A stretch of DNA of 59,180 bases from Bacillota bacterium (GCA_025361765.1 JANYJS010000087.1:1-59180), one strand, 5' to 3'. Counted from the stretch's first letter, positions 23,470 to 32,200 are shown. Notes: generated by a model from the letters alone, not told the origin. Translations and numbers: made by a program.

Positions 23470-23825
23470 GTTTTTGTGATCTTGCAGGGCGTATAGCCGA
23501 GCAAGGATTCCAGAACTTGATTGATTTCCGTTAGACCCGCAACGACGCTTGCAACATCCCCAGTAATGACTAGAGATCCCGTAAACCGGTCCAGAAATCC
23601 AATCTTTACCGAGGCTGCCTTTGATGCGATATCCGCGGCTATGATAGATGTTTCGCCTGGAGTGAGCGTCACGATACCAATGGCTCCTTTTTTCTCAAGG
23701 CCCAGCCTCTGATAGATATCCGGATCGGGAGCAGCGATCACATGTGCTAATGTAACCTGCTTACCAGGTACAAATTCCTGAATAATTCTCTGCTTTTCGT
23801 CAAAATTTATCTGGGTCAATTCCAT
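23466..23825 (-). CDS. eutS: EutS shell protein
   Basis: 119 residues with the EutS signature [19 protein letters not shown] and [18 protein letters not shown], then [15 protein letters not shown]. EutS is a bent BMC-H tile. The first gene of the main eut transcript. GGGGGG sits directly against ATG 23825, so TTG 23819 may be the true start. The ANTAR leader lies immediately upstream. Confidence 0.95.
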   Translation of the reverse strand: MELTQINFDEKQRIIQEFVPGKQVTLAHVIAAPDPDIYQRLGLEKKGAIGIVTLTPGETSIIAADIASKAASVKIGFLDRFTGSLVITGDVASVVAGLTEINQVLESLLGYTPCKITKT

Positions 23826-23884
23826 CCCCCCTTTTTACTGTTATTGGCTCACCATATTTGCGAAATGAATTGCTGACCCAAAAC

Positions 23885-23923
23885 AAAAAACCTCAAGATG
23901 TCGGTTAAACCGAAATCTTAAGG
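23885..23923 (-). terminator. ANTAR-regulated terminator of the eut leader
   Basis: On the minus strand, CCTTAAGATTTCGG pairs with CCGACATCTTGAGG (two mismatches) over a UUUAA loop and is followed by six Us. Its first bases (GCCUUAAG) are also the 3' arm of ANTAR hairpin 2, so the two structures exclude each other. Confidence 0.88.
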
Positions 23924-23960
23924 CTTCGTTGCCTGTTTTATAAATGCTCCGTTGCATTTA
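23921..23960 (-). promoter_or_regulatory. Two-hairpin ANTAR (EutV) antiterminator target
   Basis: RNA hairpin 1 is UAAAUGC-(AACGGA)-GCAUUUA (23941-23960) and hairpin 2 is AGGC-(AACGAA)-GCCU (23921-23934), separated by 6 bases. Both hexaloops carry A at position 1 and G at position 4, the known requirement for EutV-type ANTAR binding. A terminator overlaps hairpin 2. This is the expected layout for EutV antitermination. Confidence 0.88.
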
Positions 23961-24028
23961 TGTTATATATATAATGAAATCTGACACCACTTTAAACCTA
24001 CTGATTTGAGATTTGTGATTTCCTTTAC

Positions 24029-24057
24029 AAAATAACAGCTTTTGGAGATTTTGTCAA
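24029..24057 (-). promoter_or_regulatory. Sigma-A promoter of the main eut operon
   Basis: On the minus strand TTGACA (24052-24057), 17 bases, TATTTT (24029-24034). The transcript would begin near 24022, about 60 bases before ANTAR hairpin 1. Confidence 0.78.
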
Positions 24058-24101
24058 TTGATTTATAGCGCTTCGTTATGTTTTTTTGAGGTTTTTTGAG
24101 T

Positions 24102-24677
24102 TCATTCCGCCAGGGATAAAATAATTGCTTCGGCTACTTCCTTCATGGCTTTTCTCTGACTCATGCTGATGCTCCGGATTTTTTTAAAAGCAGCCTCTTC
24201 GTCAATTAAATATTTTTTTTGAAGCAGTCTTTTGGCTTTTTCTATAAGCTTTCTGGCATCGATAGCTTCTGTAAGATCGTGGATTTCATGGTTCAAAACG
24301 CTGAATTCCTCGTATCTGGCCACTGCAATATGGCAGGCTGGAATGAGGTTTTGCTTATTGACCGGCTTGACCAAGTAGGCCAGTACGCCTGCCTCTCTGG
24401 CTTCTTCGATGAGCTCCTGCTGGCTGTAAGCGGTGAGCAGCATAACCGGTGCAACCTTCTCTTGATTAAGCATCTTTGCGGCCTCAATACCTGTGACCAC
24501 AGGCATCTTGATATCCATAATAATAAGGTCCGGTTTTAATGCCTTGGCAAGGTTGACAGCAGTCAAACCATCTCCGCATTCCCCGATAGTAATAATGTTC
24601 TCCTCAGCAAGCATCTCAATGATATCTTTTCTTGCTATTGGTTCATCTTCAGCAACTATGACCCTAAGTTGTCTCAT
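24102..24677 (-). CDS. eutV: EutV, ANTAR response regulator
   Basis: 191 residues. The receiver domain (about 1-120) has AEDEP acidic residues, the phospho-acceptor Asp in LIIMDIKMP and LTAYS, then YLVKPVN. The C-terminal ANTAR domain (about 130-191) carries ARKLIEKAKRLLQKKY and SMSQRKAMKEVAEAI. ANTAR domains bind paired hairpins in leader RNA and block termination. Its target is almost certainly the leader about 150 bases downstream. It is transcribed from a strong promoter in the gap with eutW. Confidence 0.95.
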   Translation of the reverse strand: MRQLRVIVAEDEPIARKDIIEMLAEENIITIGECGDGLTAVNLAKALKPDLIIMDIKMPVVTGIEAAKMLNQEKVAPVMLLTAYSQQELIEEAREAGVLAYLVKPVNKQNLIPACHIAVARYEEFSVLNHEIHDLTEAIDARKLIEKAKRLLQKKYLIDEEAAFKKIRSISMSQRKAMKEVAEAIILSLAE

Positions 24678-24714
24678 ATTTTATCACCACTTCTTTACAC
24701 TAGTAACTGTTCTA

Positions 24715-24743
24715 ATTATACGCAACAATTTGACTGATTTCAA
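24715..24743 (-). promoter_or_regulatory. Sigma-A promoter of eutV
   Basis: Minus strand TTGAAA (24738-24743), 17 bases, TATAAT (24715-24720), about 40 bases before the eutV ATG. This near-consensus promoter suggests constitutive EutV supply, separate from eutW. Confidence 0.85.
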
Positions 24744-24792
24744 GCTTTCTAAAATTTTATTACATGTGAATCATCTTTTTAAATCAAGCTTA

Positions 24793-26154
24793 TTACATGG
24801 GGAACCTTATTTCTCCAACAGAGCCATAAGTGTGACTTTCCAGTTTAAAACTCCCTTTAAGCGACTCAGTGGTAATCATCTGAATGATTTCAAGACCAAG
24901 ACTTCCAGCTTTCGATTTTTTTCCGGAAAGTCCAACGCCATCATCCTCTACAGTTATGATGATTTCTCTGTTGACCTGCTTTAATGTGACAAGAATATTT
25001 CCGTTTTTCCTGAATACAAAGGCATGCTCCAATGCGTTTTGCAGCAGCTCGGTGATGCACAGCGAAACGTTGCTGGCTTGGCTTCCACTCAGATAAATGT
25101 CCTGTCCTCTGATTTCACCTTTGATTGATTTGTTTGGCTCAACCATATTGCTGATAATCATGGTCAGAATATTTTTGATACAATCCTTCATGTTGACCAC
25201 ATTTTCGCCTTCCTGGGATAAAGCCTCATAAACCAGCGCGATACTTGAAATTCTATTTATGCTCTCGACAAAAGCCTTGCCAACTAGGAATGAGTTGGTC
25301 CGCCTGGTTTGAAGTCTTAACAGGCTCGCGATGGTTTGAAGATTGTTCTTAACCCTGTGGTGAACCTCTTTGATGATTGTCGACTTATTTATGACTTCTT
25401 TGAGCATGGTTTTAATCATAGAAATTTCAGCAATGCTGATGAGCGTTCCAAAATAAGTATCTTTGATATAAATCGGATAGGCTATGATAAAAAACTCAAA
25501 TTTTTCTATTACAAAATCGGTGCCGGTACAGGATCTATTGTCTATGATATCCATAAAAAACGGTCTGCCTTCTCCAGCTTGCCACAGCTTGATGAACCAA
25601 TCCTCTTCTGTAGCACCAATTCTTCTTTTGAAGGCGCTGGCAGCATTGTTCAGATGCTCCCCTTTTTCATTCGGCATGAAAACATAGGGGTCCGTCATAA
25701 ATTTAGAATGGCATTGATTGTATATCTCATCCATCTGATCCGATTCATTGAAAAGCTCCGCTAACAGTTTATCTGTAAAAACCTGATCTTTACACACTAT
25801 TTTTGCAACGCCAAAAGGCAGATTTCGATTCTTGCTCAAAGGCAAATACATGGTGCTTTCGGATTGGTCTGTCATCTCTTTAAAAACGCCTTTGCCTCTT
25901 TCAAGAACTTCTCTGGCAAAAGTCTCCTCAGACCTTCTGATTGAACAGCCTTCGTTGATTTCTATTTTGCCGTGCTCGTTCATCAAAATGCTTTTAATGA
26001 CGATAAAACCTTCTGATTTTTTCCCAGGCACTAAAAATGCGATTTCCTTATAGATTGGCAGGCAAAGACAAAAGCCTTCAATCACCTTTTCAAGATAGAT
26101 CACGCCCTCTTCATCCAATTTTGTCTTAACCACAAGTCCCTCATTGAGTTTCAT
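24793..26154 (-). CDS. eutW: EutW, sensor histidine kinase
   Basis: 453 residues, no membrane segments, so a cytoplasmic sensor. The N-terminal ~230 residues are a sensor region (GAF/PAS-like). The histidine box is EVHHRVKNNLQTIASLLRLQ, typical of HisKA_2/HWE-type EutW kinases, followed by HATPase motifs (ITELLQNALEHAF, VEDDGVGLS). EutW is known to detect ethanolamine and phosphorylate EutV. Its start overlaps the end of the upstream permease gene by 14 bases, with GAGGAGG before the ATG. Confidence 0.93.
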   Translation of the reverse strand: MKLNEGLVVKTKLDEEGVIYLEKVIEGFCLCLPIYKEIAFLVPGKKSEGFIVIKSILMNEHGKIEINEGCSIRRSEETFAREVLERGKGVFKEMTDQSESTMYLPLSKNRNLPFGVAKIVCKDQVFTDKLLAELFNESDQMDEIYNQCHSKFMTDPYVFMPNEKGEHLNNAASAFKRRIGATEEDWFIKLWQAGEGRPFFMDIIDNRSCTGTDFVIEKFEFFIIAYPIYIKDTYFGTLISIAEISMIKTMLKEVINKSTIIKEVHHRVKNNLQTIASLLRLQTRRTNSFLVGKAFVESINRISSIALVYEALSQEGENVVNMKDCIKNILTMIISNMVEPNKSIKGEIRGQDIYLSGSQASNVSLCITELLQNALEHAFVFRKNGNILVTLKQVNREIIITVEDDGVGLSGKKSKAGSLGLEIIQMITTESLKGSFKLESHTYGSVGEIRFPM

Positions 26155-27667
26155 GTTTGTCCTCCTCTGACCTTCTCATGTTTTCGATTCGAATCAAATC
26201 CTCTTCAGATAAGGTAATATTATCGTTGATCATTTGGTGTCTCTTTGACAAAACATAATAATTTGTCACGCCAATCATAATGATGACAAGAACCAGTCCA
26301 CTAATCAAGTTGAAATAAAACACTACAAAACAGATAAATAGTGTCCAGCATAGGGCGATCGCCTTTATCGGAAGGCTGAGAAATCTCAGGTTGAATATTC
26401 CCTTTTTTACTTTGCCCAAGGCCATAGTAAAAAAACTGACGGCGAGTGTTATAGCATGAGAGGAATATATGCCAAGGATACTAAGGGCCGTGATGATCGG
26501 CAGTGCCGGCGAATCCCCATTAACCGAAAGAATGGTGGCTATGATACAAAGAATGAAAGTGGTTCCTCCGGCAAAAACGATGCAAAAGTTCGGCATCTCA
26601 TAGGTTGGTGAAACAATTTTGAGAATATTTGACTTTGGCAAAGCGTTATCTCTAGCAAGGGCATATATGATTCTAATCAGAAGGGTTTGGGCCGCTAAGC
26701 CACAGATAAACATGGCGATGATCATGATAATCACCACATATTTTGATACGACAGGTCCAAGTGCATGACTAATAACATATATAACCGCCGGTTGATCCGA
26801 TGCGAGGGTCCCCGGAATGTCAGACGTGGCCATACCCAGGCCTATAAGCAGTAGGCAGCCAAACAGTACAGACACTACCACAGACAATACCATGCCCCAT
26901 GGCACCGTGTATGAAGGATTGATGCTTTCCTCGGAGACATTGGCCGAGGCGTCAAAGCCAGTCAAAGTCCACGCGGACATCAAAAATGTCTGGAATAAAG
27001 CCCCATAGGCATAACCAGAATGATAAAAGCTTTCAAAGTATATTTGCGAAAAAGTGTTCTGTCTGCCGAAGGTTAAAAGCAAAGATGAAATGATAATAAC
27101 GCCGACGAAATGGATGATGGCGCTGGAATCACAAAACCATCGCACCAGTTTGACCCCATAGGAGCTGAGTATGGAGTGCACAAAGACAATAACACCCACC
27201 AGCATGAGTATGGATATGCTATCTTCTTTGCTGATGTTTAGAAAAGCAGCTAAAAATTGTCCCAAGCCATAATCAATTCCTGCAGTGCAGCCAATCCAGC
27301 CAATCAGGGAAAGCCAGCCGCAGAACCAGCCAACAGTCTTATTGGTAAATATGGTGGTCCATTTGTAAACGCCTCCGGCTACTGGGTAAATCGATGCAAT
27401 CTCAGCAAGAGACAGCACAACAATAATCTGGAAAATGCCAACTATTGGGAAAGTCCATATGCTGGTTATACCGCCATGCTGCAGGCCATATCCATAAAGT
27501 GAATTCAATCCAGTCAAAATTGAAATAACAGAAAAAGAAATGGCAAAATTTGAGAAAACGCCCATGTTGCGATCAAGCTCCTGAATATAGCCAAGTTTTC
27601 TCAAGGCTTCTTTATCCTTGAGTGCCTGAGTTGGATTTTTAATTCTAAACCACATTCCTAGTCCCAT
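26141..27667 (-). CDS. APC-superfamily permease
   Basis: 508 residues with about 12 membrane segments. Motifs include LNSLYGYGLQHGGITSIWTF, IASIYPVAGGVYKWTTIF and a late AQTLLIRIIYALARDNALP, consistent with the amino acid/choline-type APC branch. AGAGGATG precedes the start; an internal ATG 12 bases later is an alternative. It sits between another APC permease and eutW and overlaps eutW. Substrate is unknown; import of ethanolamine or a related amine is the contextual guess. Confidence 0.82.
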   Translation of the reverse strand: MGLGMWFRIKNPTQALKDKEALRKLGYIQELDRNMGVFSNFAISFSVISILTGLNSLYGYGLQHGGITSIWTFPIVGIFQIIVVLSLAEIASIYPVAGGVYKWTTIFTNKTVGWFCGWLSLIGWIGCTAGIDYGLGQFLAAFLNISKEDSISILMLVGVIVFVHSILSSYGVKLVRWFCDSSAIIHFVGVIIISSLLLTFGRQNTFSQIYFESFYHSGYAYGALFQTFLMSAWTLTGFDASANVSEESINPSYTVPWGMVLSVVVSVLFGCLLLIGLGMATSDIPGTLASDQPAVIYVISHALGPVVSKYVVIIMIIAMFICGLAAQTLLIRIIYALARDNALPKSNILKIVSPTYEMPNFCIVFAGGTTFILCIIATILSVNGDSPALPIITALSILGIYSSHAITLAVSFFTMALGKVKKGIFNLRFLSLPIKAIALCWTLFICFVVFYFNLISGLVLVIIMIGVTNYYVLSKRHQMINDNITLSEEDLIRIENMRRSEEDKHETQ

Positions 27668-27673
27668 CCTCTC

Positions 27674-29089
27674 CTATATATTCGTCATAATGATTGTAAT
27701 ATCGCCCAAGGTTGCCTCGACTTCTTCTGGCGCATCGCTGTTAATACGCCCCCTTGAAAAGACCAAGTAATATAATATGCCAAAAGCCAAAATGCCTGCT
27801 GAAATCAGCGCAGAAATGGTCTGAAAAACGCAAAATCCTAATAGAAAAACAAGGCAGCTTATTAGGCCAATATACGCCGGAATTCTTGAAAATAACCTTG
27901 TCCCGTCAATTCCTGAAATTTTAATATAGGATGCAAGGCTAAAAGCGTAAGAAATGATGGCGCAAATGCAGACAATTTGAATCAGCAAATCAGTATCGCC
28001 AATCTGCGCTATGATCATCACCAATAGGCTTGGCGCAATCAAAGCCATAAACGGGGCCTTGGTTCTATAATGAATTTTATCCATAAACCTTGGGAAATAG
28101 CCCGCTCTCGCCAGGGAAAAAGCCTGCCGCGAGTAGCCAATCATCATGCCGTTGATGCTGGCAATAAAGCTGCTGATACTGAAAAATGAAAAAACCGCAA
28201 GCAAAACAGCGTCACCGCCCTGCAACTTTTGAAGTATGAAAATAAGCGGATAGTCGGTGCTTCTTAATGACGGCCAATAGACACTGCTTACAGCGAAAAA
28301 AATGACGCCAAAGGATAATGCTATGATGGTAAAAAGTCCACCATAAAAACTGGCTGGCACAGATTTATCCGGATTTTTTATTTCCTCAGCAGTCAGCATG
28401 ACCGCATCGATGCCTACAAAAAACCATAGTACATAGGGCACTGCCAAAAATAGGCCGGATAAATCATTGTTGGCTAAGAGATCAATGGGAAGCTTGGCGT
28501 TCTCAACGGAATTAATCCCCATAAAAAAAAGCAGAAAGATACTGACACATAAGCAGGTAACCAGTAGCTGGAAAAACGAAGATTTATTAATGCCTGTTAC
28601 TTGCAGCAGAATCAGCACACCAAAAATCAGGACACTAACCAGATTCGGCCAAATTATGACTAACATGGATTCTATATAGATTTCCATATAAACAAATATA
28701 ACGGAGGTAATACAAAGGTATTCAACAAAGGTCATATAGCCCGCTAAAAAACCAGCCATTTTCCCATAGGCTTTTCGTGCATAGGCATAGGATCCTCCAG
28801 CAAAGGGGTGTGCAATTGACAGCTTAATCATAATATTAATTATTAGGACATAAAAAACTGCCACTATGGCAGTCAAACAAAGCAAACCAAGAGGGCTGAC
28901 AAAATTCAGGCCATTGTTCCAGCCTATAAATTGTCCAGAGATGACTGCACCTACTGAAATACCCCACAGATGGCTGGATGTGAGGTTTTTTTTAAGACCA
29001 GTCTGTCTTAGGTATTCCTGGGTATCTCGCTTTGAAATCAGGATGTCCGAATAGTCCTGTCCTTCATCGTTTTGGTCTGTACCGTGCAC
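27674..29089 (-). CDS. APC-family permease, ethanolamine permease-like
   Basis: 471 residues and about 12 membrane segments. The start resembles the ethanolamine permease family (SSHLWGISVGAVISGQFIGW, AHPFAGGSYAYARKAYG). I chose GTG 29089 because GGAGGAAAGCAC lies directly before it, the same leader as the neighbouring permease at 30718. The ATG at 29131 has no ribosome binding site. It ends 7 bases before the next permease gene. The substrate is likely ethanolamine or an amine, not proven. Confidence 0.8.
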   Translation of the reverse strand: MHGTDQNDEGQDYSDILISKRDTQEYLRQTGLKKNLTSSHLWGISVGAVISGQFIGWNNGLNFVSPLGLLCLTAIVAVFYVLIINIMIKLSIAHPFAGGSYAYARKAYGKMAGFLAGYMTFVEYLCITSVIFVYMEIYIESMLVIIWPNLVSVLIFGVLILLQVTGINKSSFFQLLVTCLCVSIFLLFFMGINSVENAKLPIDLLANNDLSGLFLAVPYVLWFFVGIDAVMLTAEEIKNPDKSVPASFYGGLFTIIALSFGVIFFAVSSVYWPSLRSTDYPLIFILQKLQGGDAVLLAVFSFFSISSFIASINGMMIGYSRQAFSLARAGYFPRFMDKIHYRTKAPFMALIAPSLLVMIIAQIGDTDLLIQIVCICAIISYAFSLASYIKISGIDGTRLFSRIPAYIGLISCLVFLLGFCVFQTISALISAGILAFGILYYLVFSRGRINSDAPEEVEATLGDITIIMTNI

Positions 29090-29208
29090 GTGCTTTCCTC
29101 CAGGTTGATTTTGTTTAATGGCTTTTCTCATTTTATCTTAATTTGACTATTGTGTATAGGGATCATTTTGCTGCGTAAACTGCCGAGTCAATAAGGTTTT
29201 AGAATAAC

Positions 29209-29238
29209 TATAGGTGAAGAGTTGCCTCTTCACCTATA
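29209..29238 (-). terminator. Hairpin after the eat-type permease
   Basis: A perfect 13-bp stem (29209-29221 with 29226-29238, TATAGGTGAAGAG arms) with a 4-base loop, about 40 bases past the permease stop. The following sequence is only moderately U-rich, so it is a weak or processing-type terminator. Confidence 0.65.
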
Positions 29239-29278
29239 TGCATGTTTAAATTTGGTTTATAGCTAATGTCGTTTGTTA

Positions 29279-30718
29279 TTATGCATCAAGATCTGTCAAT
29301 ACATCAAACTCATCTTCGAAGGATCTAAGGTTCTTACGTCCTGCAAGGAAATACCATACATAAGAAAGAACATAAATCACTATGGTTGCGGTCAATGGAT
29401 TGATGCTGATTGCGCCAAGAACCATGTAGGCTATGCTGGCTTCCGGTAATGGAAGGGCAACATTTGTAACTATCAAGCTGACCAGACAGAATACGCACAT
29501 GATCATGCTGATGCCGGCTACCAAATTGCCTGCTGGCACTTTGAATGGTCTTTTGAGGTTTGGCTCTTTTGCACGAAGGATAAAGAACGAAATCAGGGAG
29601 ACGAAGTAAAGTCCAACTGATCCATATACGGACAGTATGATTACTACTGATGTTAAGCCTGTTGTAGCTGCAAGGATACCGATGACGCCAGCTGTGATCA
29701 GGGCAGCAGTAGGTGTATGACGTTTGTGGTTAACTGTAGCCAATACTTTTGGCAGGTAACCAGTTCTAGCCATTGCATAAAGCTGTCTTGAAGATCCAAC
29801 GATAATGCCGTTTAAGGAAGCGATCAGGCCAAACAATCCAAGGAAGTTAACCAGGATGGTCAGGATACCTTTTCCATAAACTGCTTCAAGAGCTGCTGGA
29901 AGTGGGAAGTCCACAGCGGAAATTGTAGTATAGTCCACGATACCAGCTGTAAGAATTATGGTGAAGCACATCATGACAAAAAGTGTGAGCATGCCGGTAA
30001 GGAATCCTTTTGGAATATCCTTTTGCGGGTTGATCATTTCTTCTGCTGCCATGGCGCCGCCTTCTAAAGCAAGATACAGCCAGATTGCAAATGGTACTGA
30101 TGCCATAACACCGGTCCAACCGCCTGGTACATATTGCAGGAAGCCACTAAAGCCATTGTTTTCTGCTAATGGCTGAAGGAAACTTGCTAAAGTGAAATGA
30201 GGTGCTGCTGCTGCCCAGAAAGTACATAATCCGACAAGGGCTACGACAGTAACAATCAATTCAAATACAGCGGATGTATGCATACCTAAAAAGTTGATAA
30301 AAACGAAAAGAATGAAGACTACAATTGTTGCTGGAATCGCAGGAACGATTGGCACCAAATTGTGGATATAACCGCCAACTGCAAGAGCAATGGCTGGTGG
30401 AGCGAAAAGAAATTCAATCAGGCAGCTGATACCGGCGAAATAACCGGCTACAGGTCCCATGGCTCTTCTTGCATAGGCTGAAGGACCTCCTGCATGAGGA
30501 ATCGCCGTGGCCATTTCCGAATAACAGAAAATGAATGTGCCATAAAAGATAACTACTGGAATACAGGCGATCAGAAGACCTACAGGACCTCCAGTGCCGT
30601 AGCCATAACTCCATCCAAAATAATTCCCAGAAATAACTAAACCTACTGCTAAAGCCCAAAGATGAATCGGTTTTAAGGTTCTGGCAAGCTGATCAGTTTC
30701 GTGTGCCTTATCTGTCAT
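29279..30718 (-). CDS. eat: Ethanolamine permease (Eat type)
   Basis: 479 residues, about 12 membrane segments. It carries IHLWALAVGLVISGNYFGW, GYGTGGPVGLLIACIPVVIF and AIPHAGGPSAYARRAMGP, matching the Eat branch of ethanolamine permeases in the APC superfamily. GGAGGAAAGCACT lies before the ATG. This is the best candidate for ethanolamine uptake; the classical EutH permease was not seen in the locus. Confidence 0.88.
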   Translation of the reverse strand: MTDKAHETDQLARTLKPIHLWALAVGLVISGNYFGWSYGYGTGGPVGLLIACIPVVIFYGTFIFCYSEMATAIPHAGGPSAYARRAMGPVAGYFAGISCLIEFLFAPPAIALAVGGYIHNLVPIVPAIPATIVVFILFVFINFLGMHTSAVFELIVTVVALVGLCTFWAAAAPHFTLASFLQPLAENNGFSGFLQYVPGGWTGVMASVPFAIWLYLALEGGAMAAEEMINPQKDIPKGFLTGMLTLFVMMCFTIILTAGIVDYTTISAVDFPLPAALEAVYGKGILTILVNFLGLFGLIASLNGIIVGSSRQLYAMARTGYLPKVLATVNHKRHTPTAALITAGVIGILAATTGLTSVVIILSVYGSVGLYFVSLISFFILRAKEPNLKRPFKVPAGNLVAGISMIMCVFCLVSLIVTNVALPLPEASIAYMVLGAISINPLTATIVIYVLSYVWYFLAGRKNLRSFEDEFDVLTDLDA

Positions 30719-30780
30719 AGTGCTTTCCTCCTTTATGAAAAAAAATGATAACGGTTAACTCCAAAAGGTTAAAATATAGA

Positions 30781-30831
30781 AATAGCGCTCACAAAAGAAG
30801 ATTGAAACAATCTAATTTTGTGAGCGCTATT
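30781..30831 (-). terminator. Long perfect inverted repeat before the Eat permease
   Basis: Arms of 16 perfectly complementary bases (30781-30796 and 30816-30831, AATAGCGCTCACAAAA) with an inner stem (AGATTG/CAATCT). It is followed on the minus strand by CTATATTTT, so it probably terminates the eutV-like gene (ends 30875). Its inner loop (TTT) lacks the ANTAR A1/G4 pattern. Confidence 0.7.
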
Positions 30832-30874
30832 GCTCTATTCCATTATTTGAAATTACGCGTACATAGTATCACTT

Positions 30875-31456
30875 CTATTTTTGGTTTGCAATGTTTTTTT
30901 TAATGATCTCATCACAAACGGAAATGAGCGTTTTTCTTTGATTCATGGAAATTGTCAAAATCGCCTTATGGGCTTCATATTCGGTGATGCTGTTCTCTCT
31001 GCCATATATTCCCTTGGCAATCTCCAACCGTTTTTGATTTTCAAGCTTCGTTTTATAAGCATCGATTTCCTGAGATAATTTTTGCATATCATTCCACCTG
31101 CTGTAGGCGATTTTCATAGCCGGTATAATATCAATCTCTCTAATTGGCTTGTTCAGGTAGCCATATACCCCAACCTTTTCAGCCCTATTCACAAAGCCCT
31201 GCTGGTTATATGCGGTCATTAGAACTGTAGGAATACCCATCGCCTTTAATTGAATAGATACCTCTATCCCATCTAGCCCCGGCATTTTGATATCAAGCAG
31301 GGCGATATTGGGACTGGTTATCTTTGCCAATTCAAGGGCCTCAAGTCCATTTCCCGTTTCGGCACAGACGATATGCCCTTCTTTTGTTAAGTATTCTCTA
31401 ATGTCAATTCTCGTAAGGACTTCGTCATCTGCCAGTAATACTGATAAATAGGCCAT
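30875..31456 (-). CDS. Second EutV-like ANTAR response regulator
   Basis: 193 residues. The receiver has LADDE, phospho-acceptor Asp in ALLDIKMP and LMTAYN, then YLNKPI. The ANTAR-type C-terminus has QKRLEIAKGIYGRENSITEY and TISMNQRKTLISVCDEI. It resembles EutV but is diverged. It has GGAGG before the ATG and follows the kinase by 14 bases. It may recognise the same or another leader RNA. Confidence 0.9.
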   Translation of the reverse strand: MAYLSVLLADDEVLTRIDIREYLTKEGHIVCAETGNGLEALELAKITSPNIALLDIKMPGLDGIEVSIQLKAMGIPTVLMTAYNQQGFVNRAEKVGVYGYLNKPIREIDIIPAMKIAYSRWNDMQKLSQEIDAYKTKLENQKRLEIAKGIYGRENSITEYEAHKAILTISMNQRKTLISVCDEIIKKNIANQK

Positions 31457-31470
31457 GGAAACCTCCGGGT

Positions 31471-32154
31471 TTATTTTTTGAATATGATTTCTGCTTTTGT
31501 TTGATTTTCTTCTTCAGTGAGGGAAAAGGATCCCTGCAGTTGTTCCTGCACAAGAGCTTTCACGATTTGAAGCCCCAGCTTCTTTTCGTCAGGAGGACCG
31601 AGGTCAGGATTCATTCTGCCGCTGTCAAAAACCGCAATCGCTATGCCGTTTTGATCCTCCGTGCTGTTTTGATTCTCAGTAATGATGATGCAGATAGACC
31701 CCGAATTATCATCTTTTATGCCATGCCTTATCGCATTGCTCACGAGTTCGCTTGCTATTAGGGCCACTGGTACAGCCTTACTATATGAAATTTTAACATC
31801 GCTTCCTACTACCTCGCAAGTAATATTTTGATCCACTTTTTTATAGCTACTCAGTACGTCCTGGGAAACACGATCAATAATCTCCCTAACCTCTATCTTG
31901 TCACCAGATTGTCTTGCAAATGCATCCTGCACTGCAGAAATGGCAAGAATTCTATCAACACTTGCCTGAAATCCATTCTTGGCTTCTGAAGAATCAACCC
32001 TTCTCATCTGCAGCCTCAAAATCGAGGCAATTATCTGCAGACCGTTCTTGACGCGATGATGAGTCTCTTTAATAAGTAAATCCTTTTCATGAAGCTGTTG
32101 ATCTTTTTCAAGAAGCAATTTTTGCATTTCTTCTATGGTCATCAAACCCATCAA
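31471..32154 (-). CDS. Second EutW-like kinase, short, without sensor region
   Basis: 227 residues. It begins with a ~25-residue coiled linker and goes straight to the histidine box (KETHHRVKNGLQIIASILRL) and an HATPase domain (ASELVSNAIRHG, VFDSGRM). It lacks the ~230-residue sensor domain of EutW, so it may respond through a partner or be a cross-talking kinase. The start (TTG 32154 or ATG 32151) is unclear. It is coupled to the ANTAR regulator downstream. Confidence 0.88.
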   Translation of the reverse strand: MMGLMTIEEMQKLLLEKDQQLHEKDLLIKETHHRVKNGLQIIASILRLQMRRVDSSEAKNGFQASVDRILAISAVQDAFARQSGDKIEVREIIDRVSQDVLSSYKKVDQNITCEVVGSDVKISYSKAVPVALIASELVSNAIRHGIKDDNSGSICIIITENQNSTEDQNGIAIAVFDSGRMNPDLGPPDEKKLGLQIVKALVQEQLQGSFSLTEEENQTKAEIIFKK

Positions 32155-32200
32155 ATCCGTTTCCCTTCATTGTCATTTTAGTCGGGTTTTGTCTTGCTCT

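Larger units (their letters stand above)
23826..24101 (-). other. eut operon leader and promoter region
   Basis: This 276-base gap between eutS and eutV holds, in transcription order, a sigma-A-type promoter (24029-24057), a two-hairpin ANTAR target (23921-23960) and an overlapping terminator (23885-23923). It carries the control elements of the main operon. Confidence 0.85.

Noticed and set aside
23826-24101. Adenosylcobalamin riboswitch before the eut operon
   Set aside because: No B12-box-like motif was found; the leader is explained by ANTAR hairpins and a terminator.
30781-30831. Second ANTAR-type target
   Set aside because: A single long hairpin with a TTT inner loop; it lacks paired hexaloops with A1 and G4.
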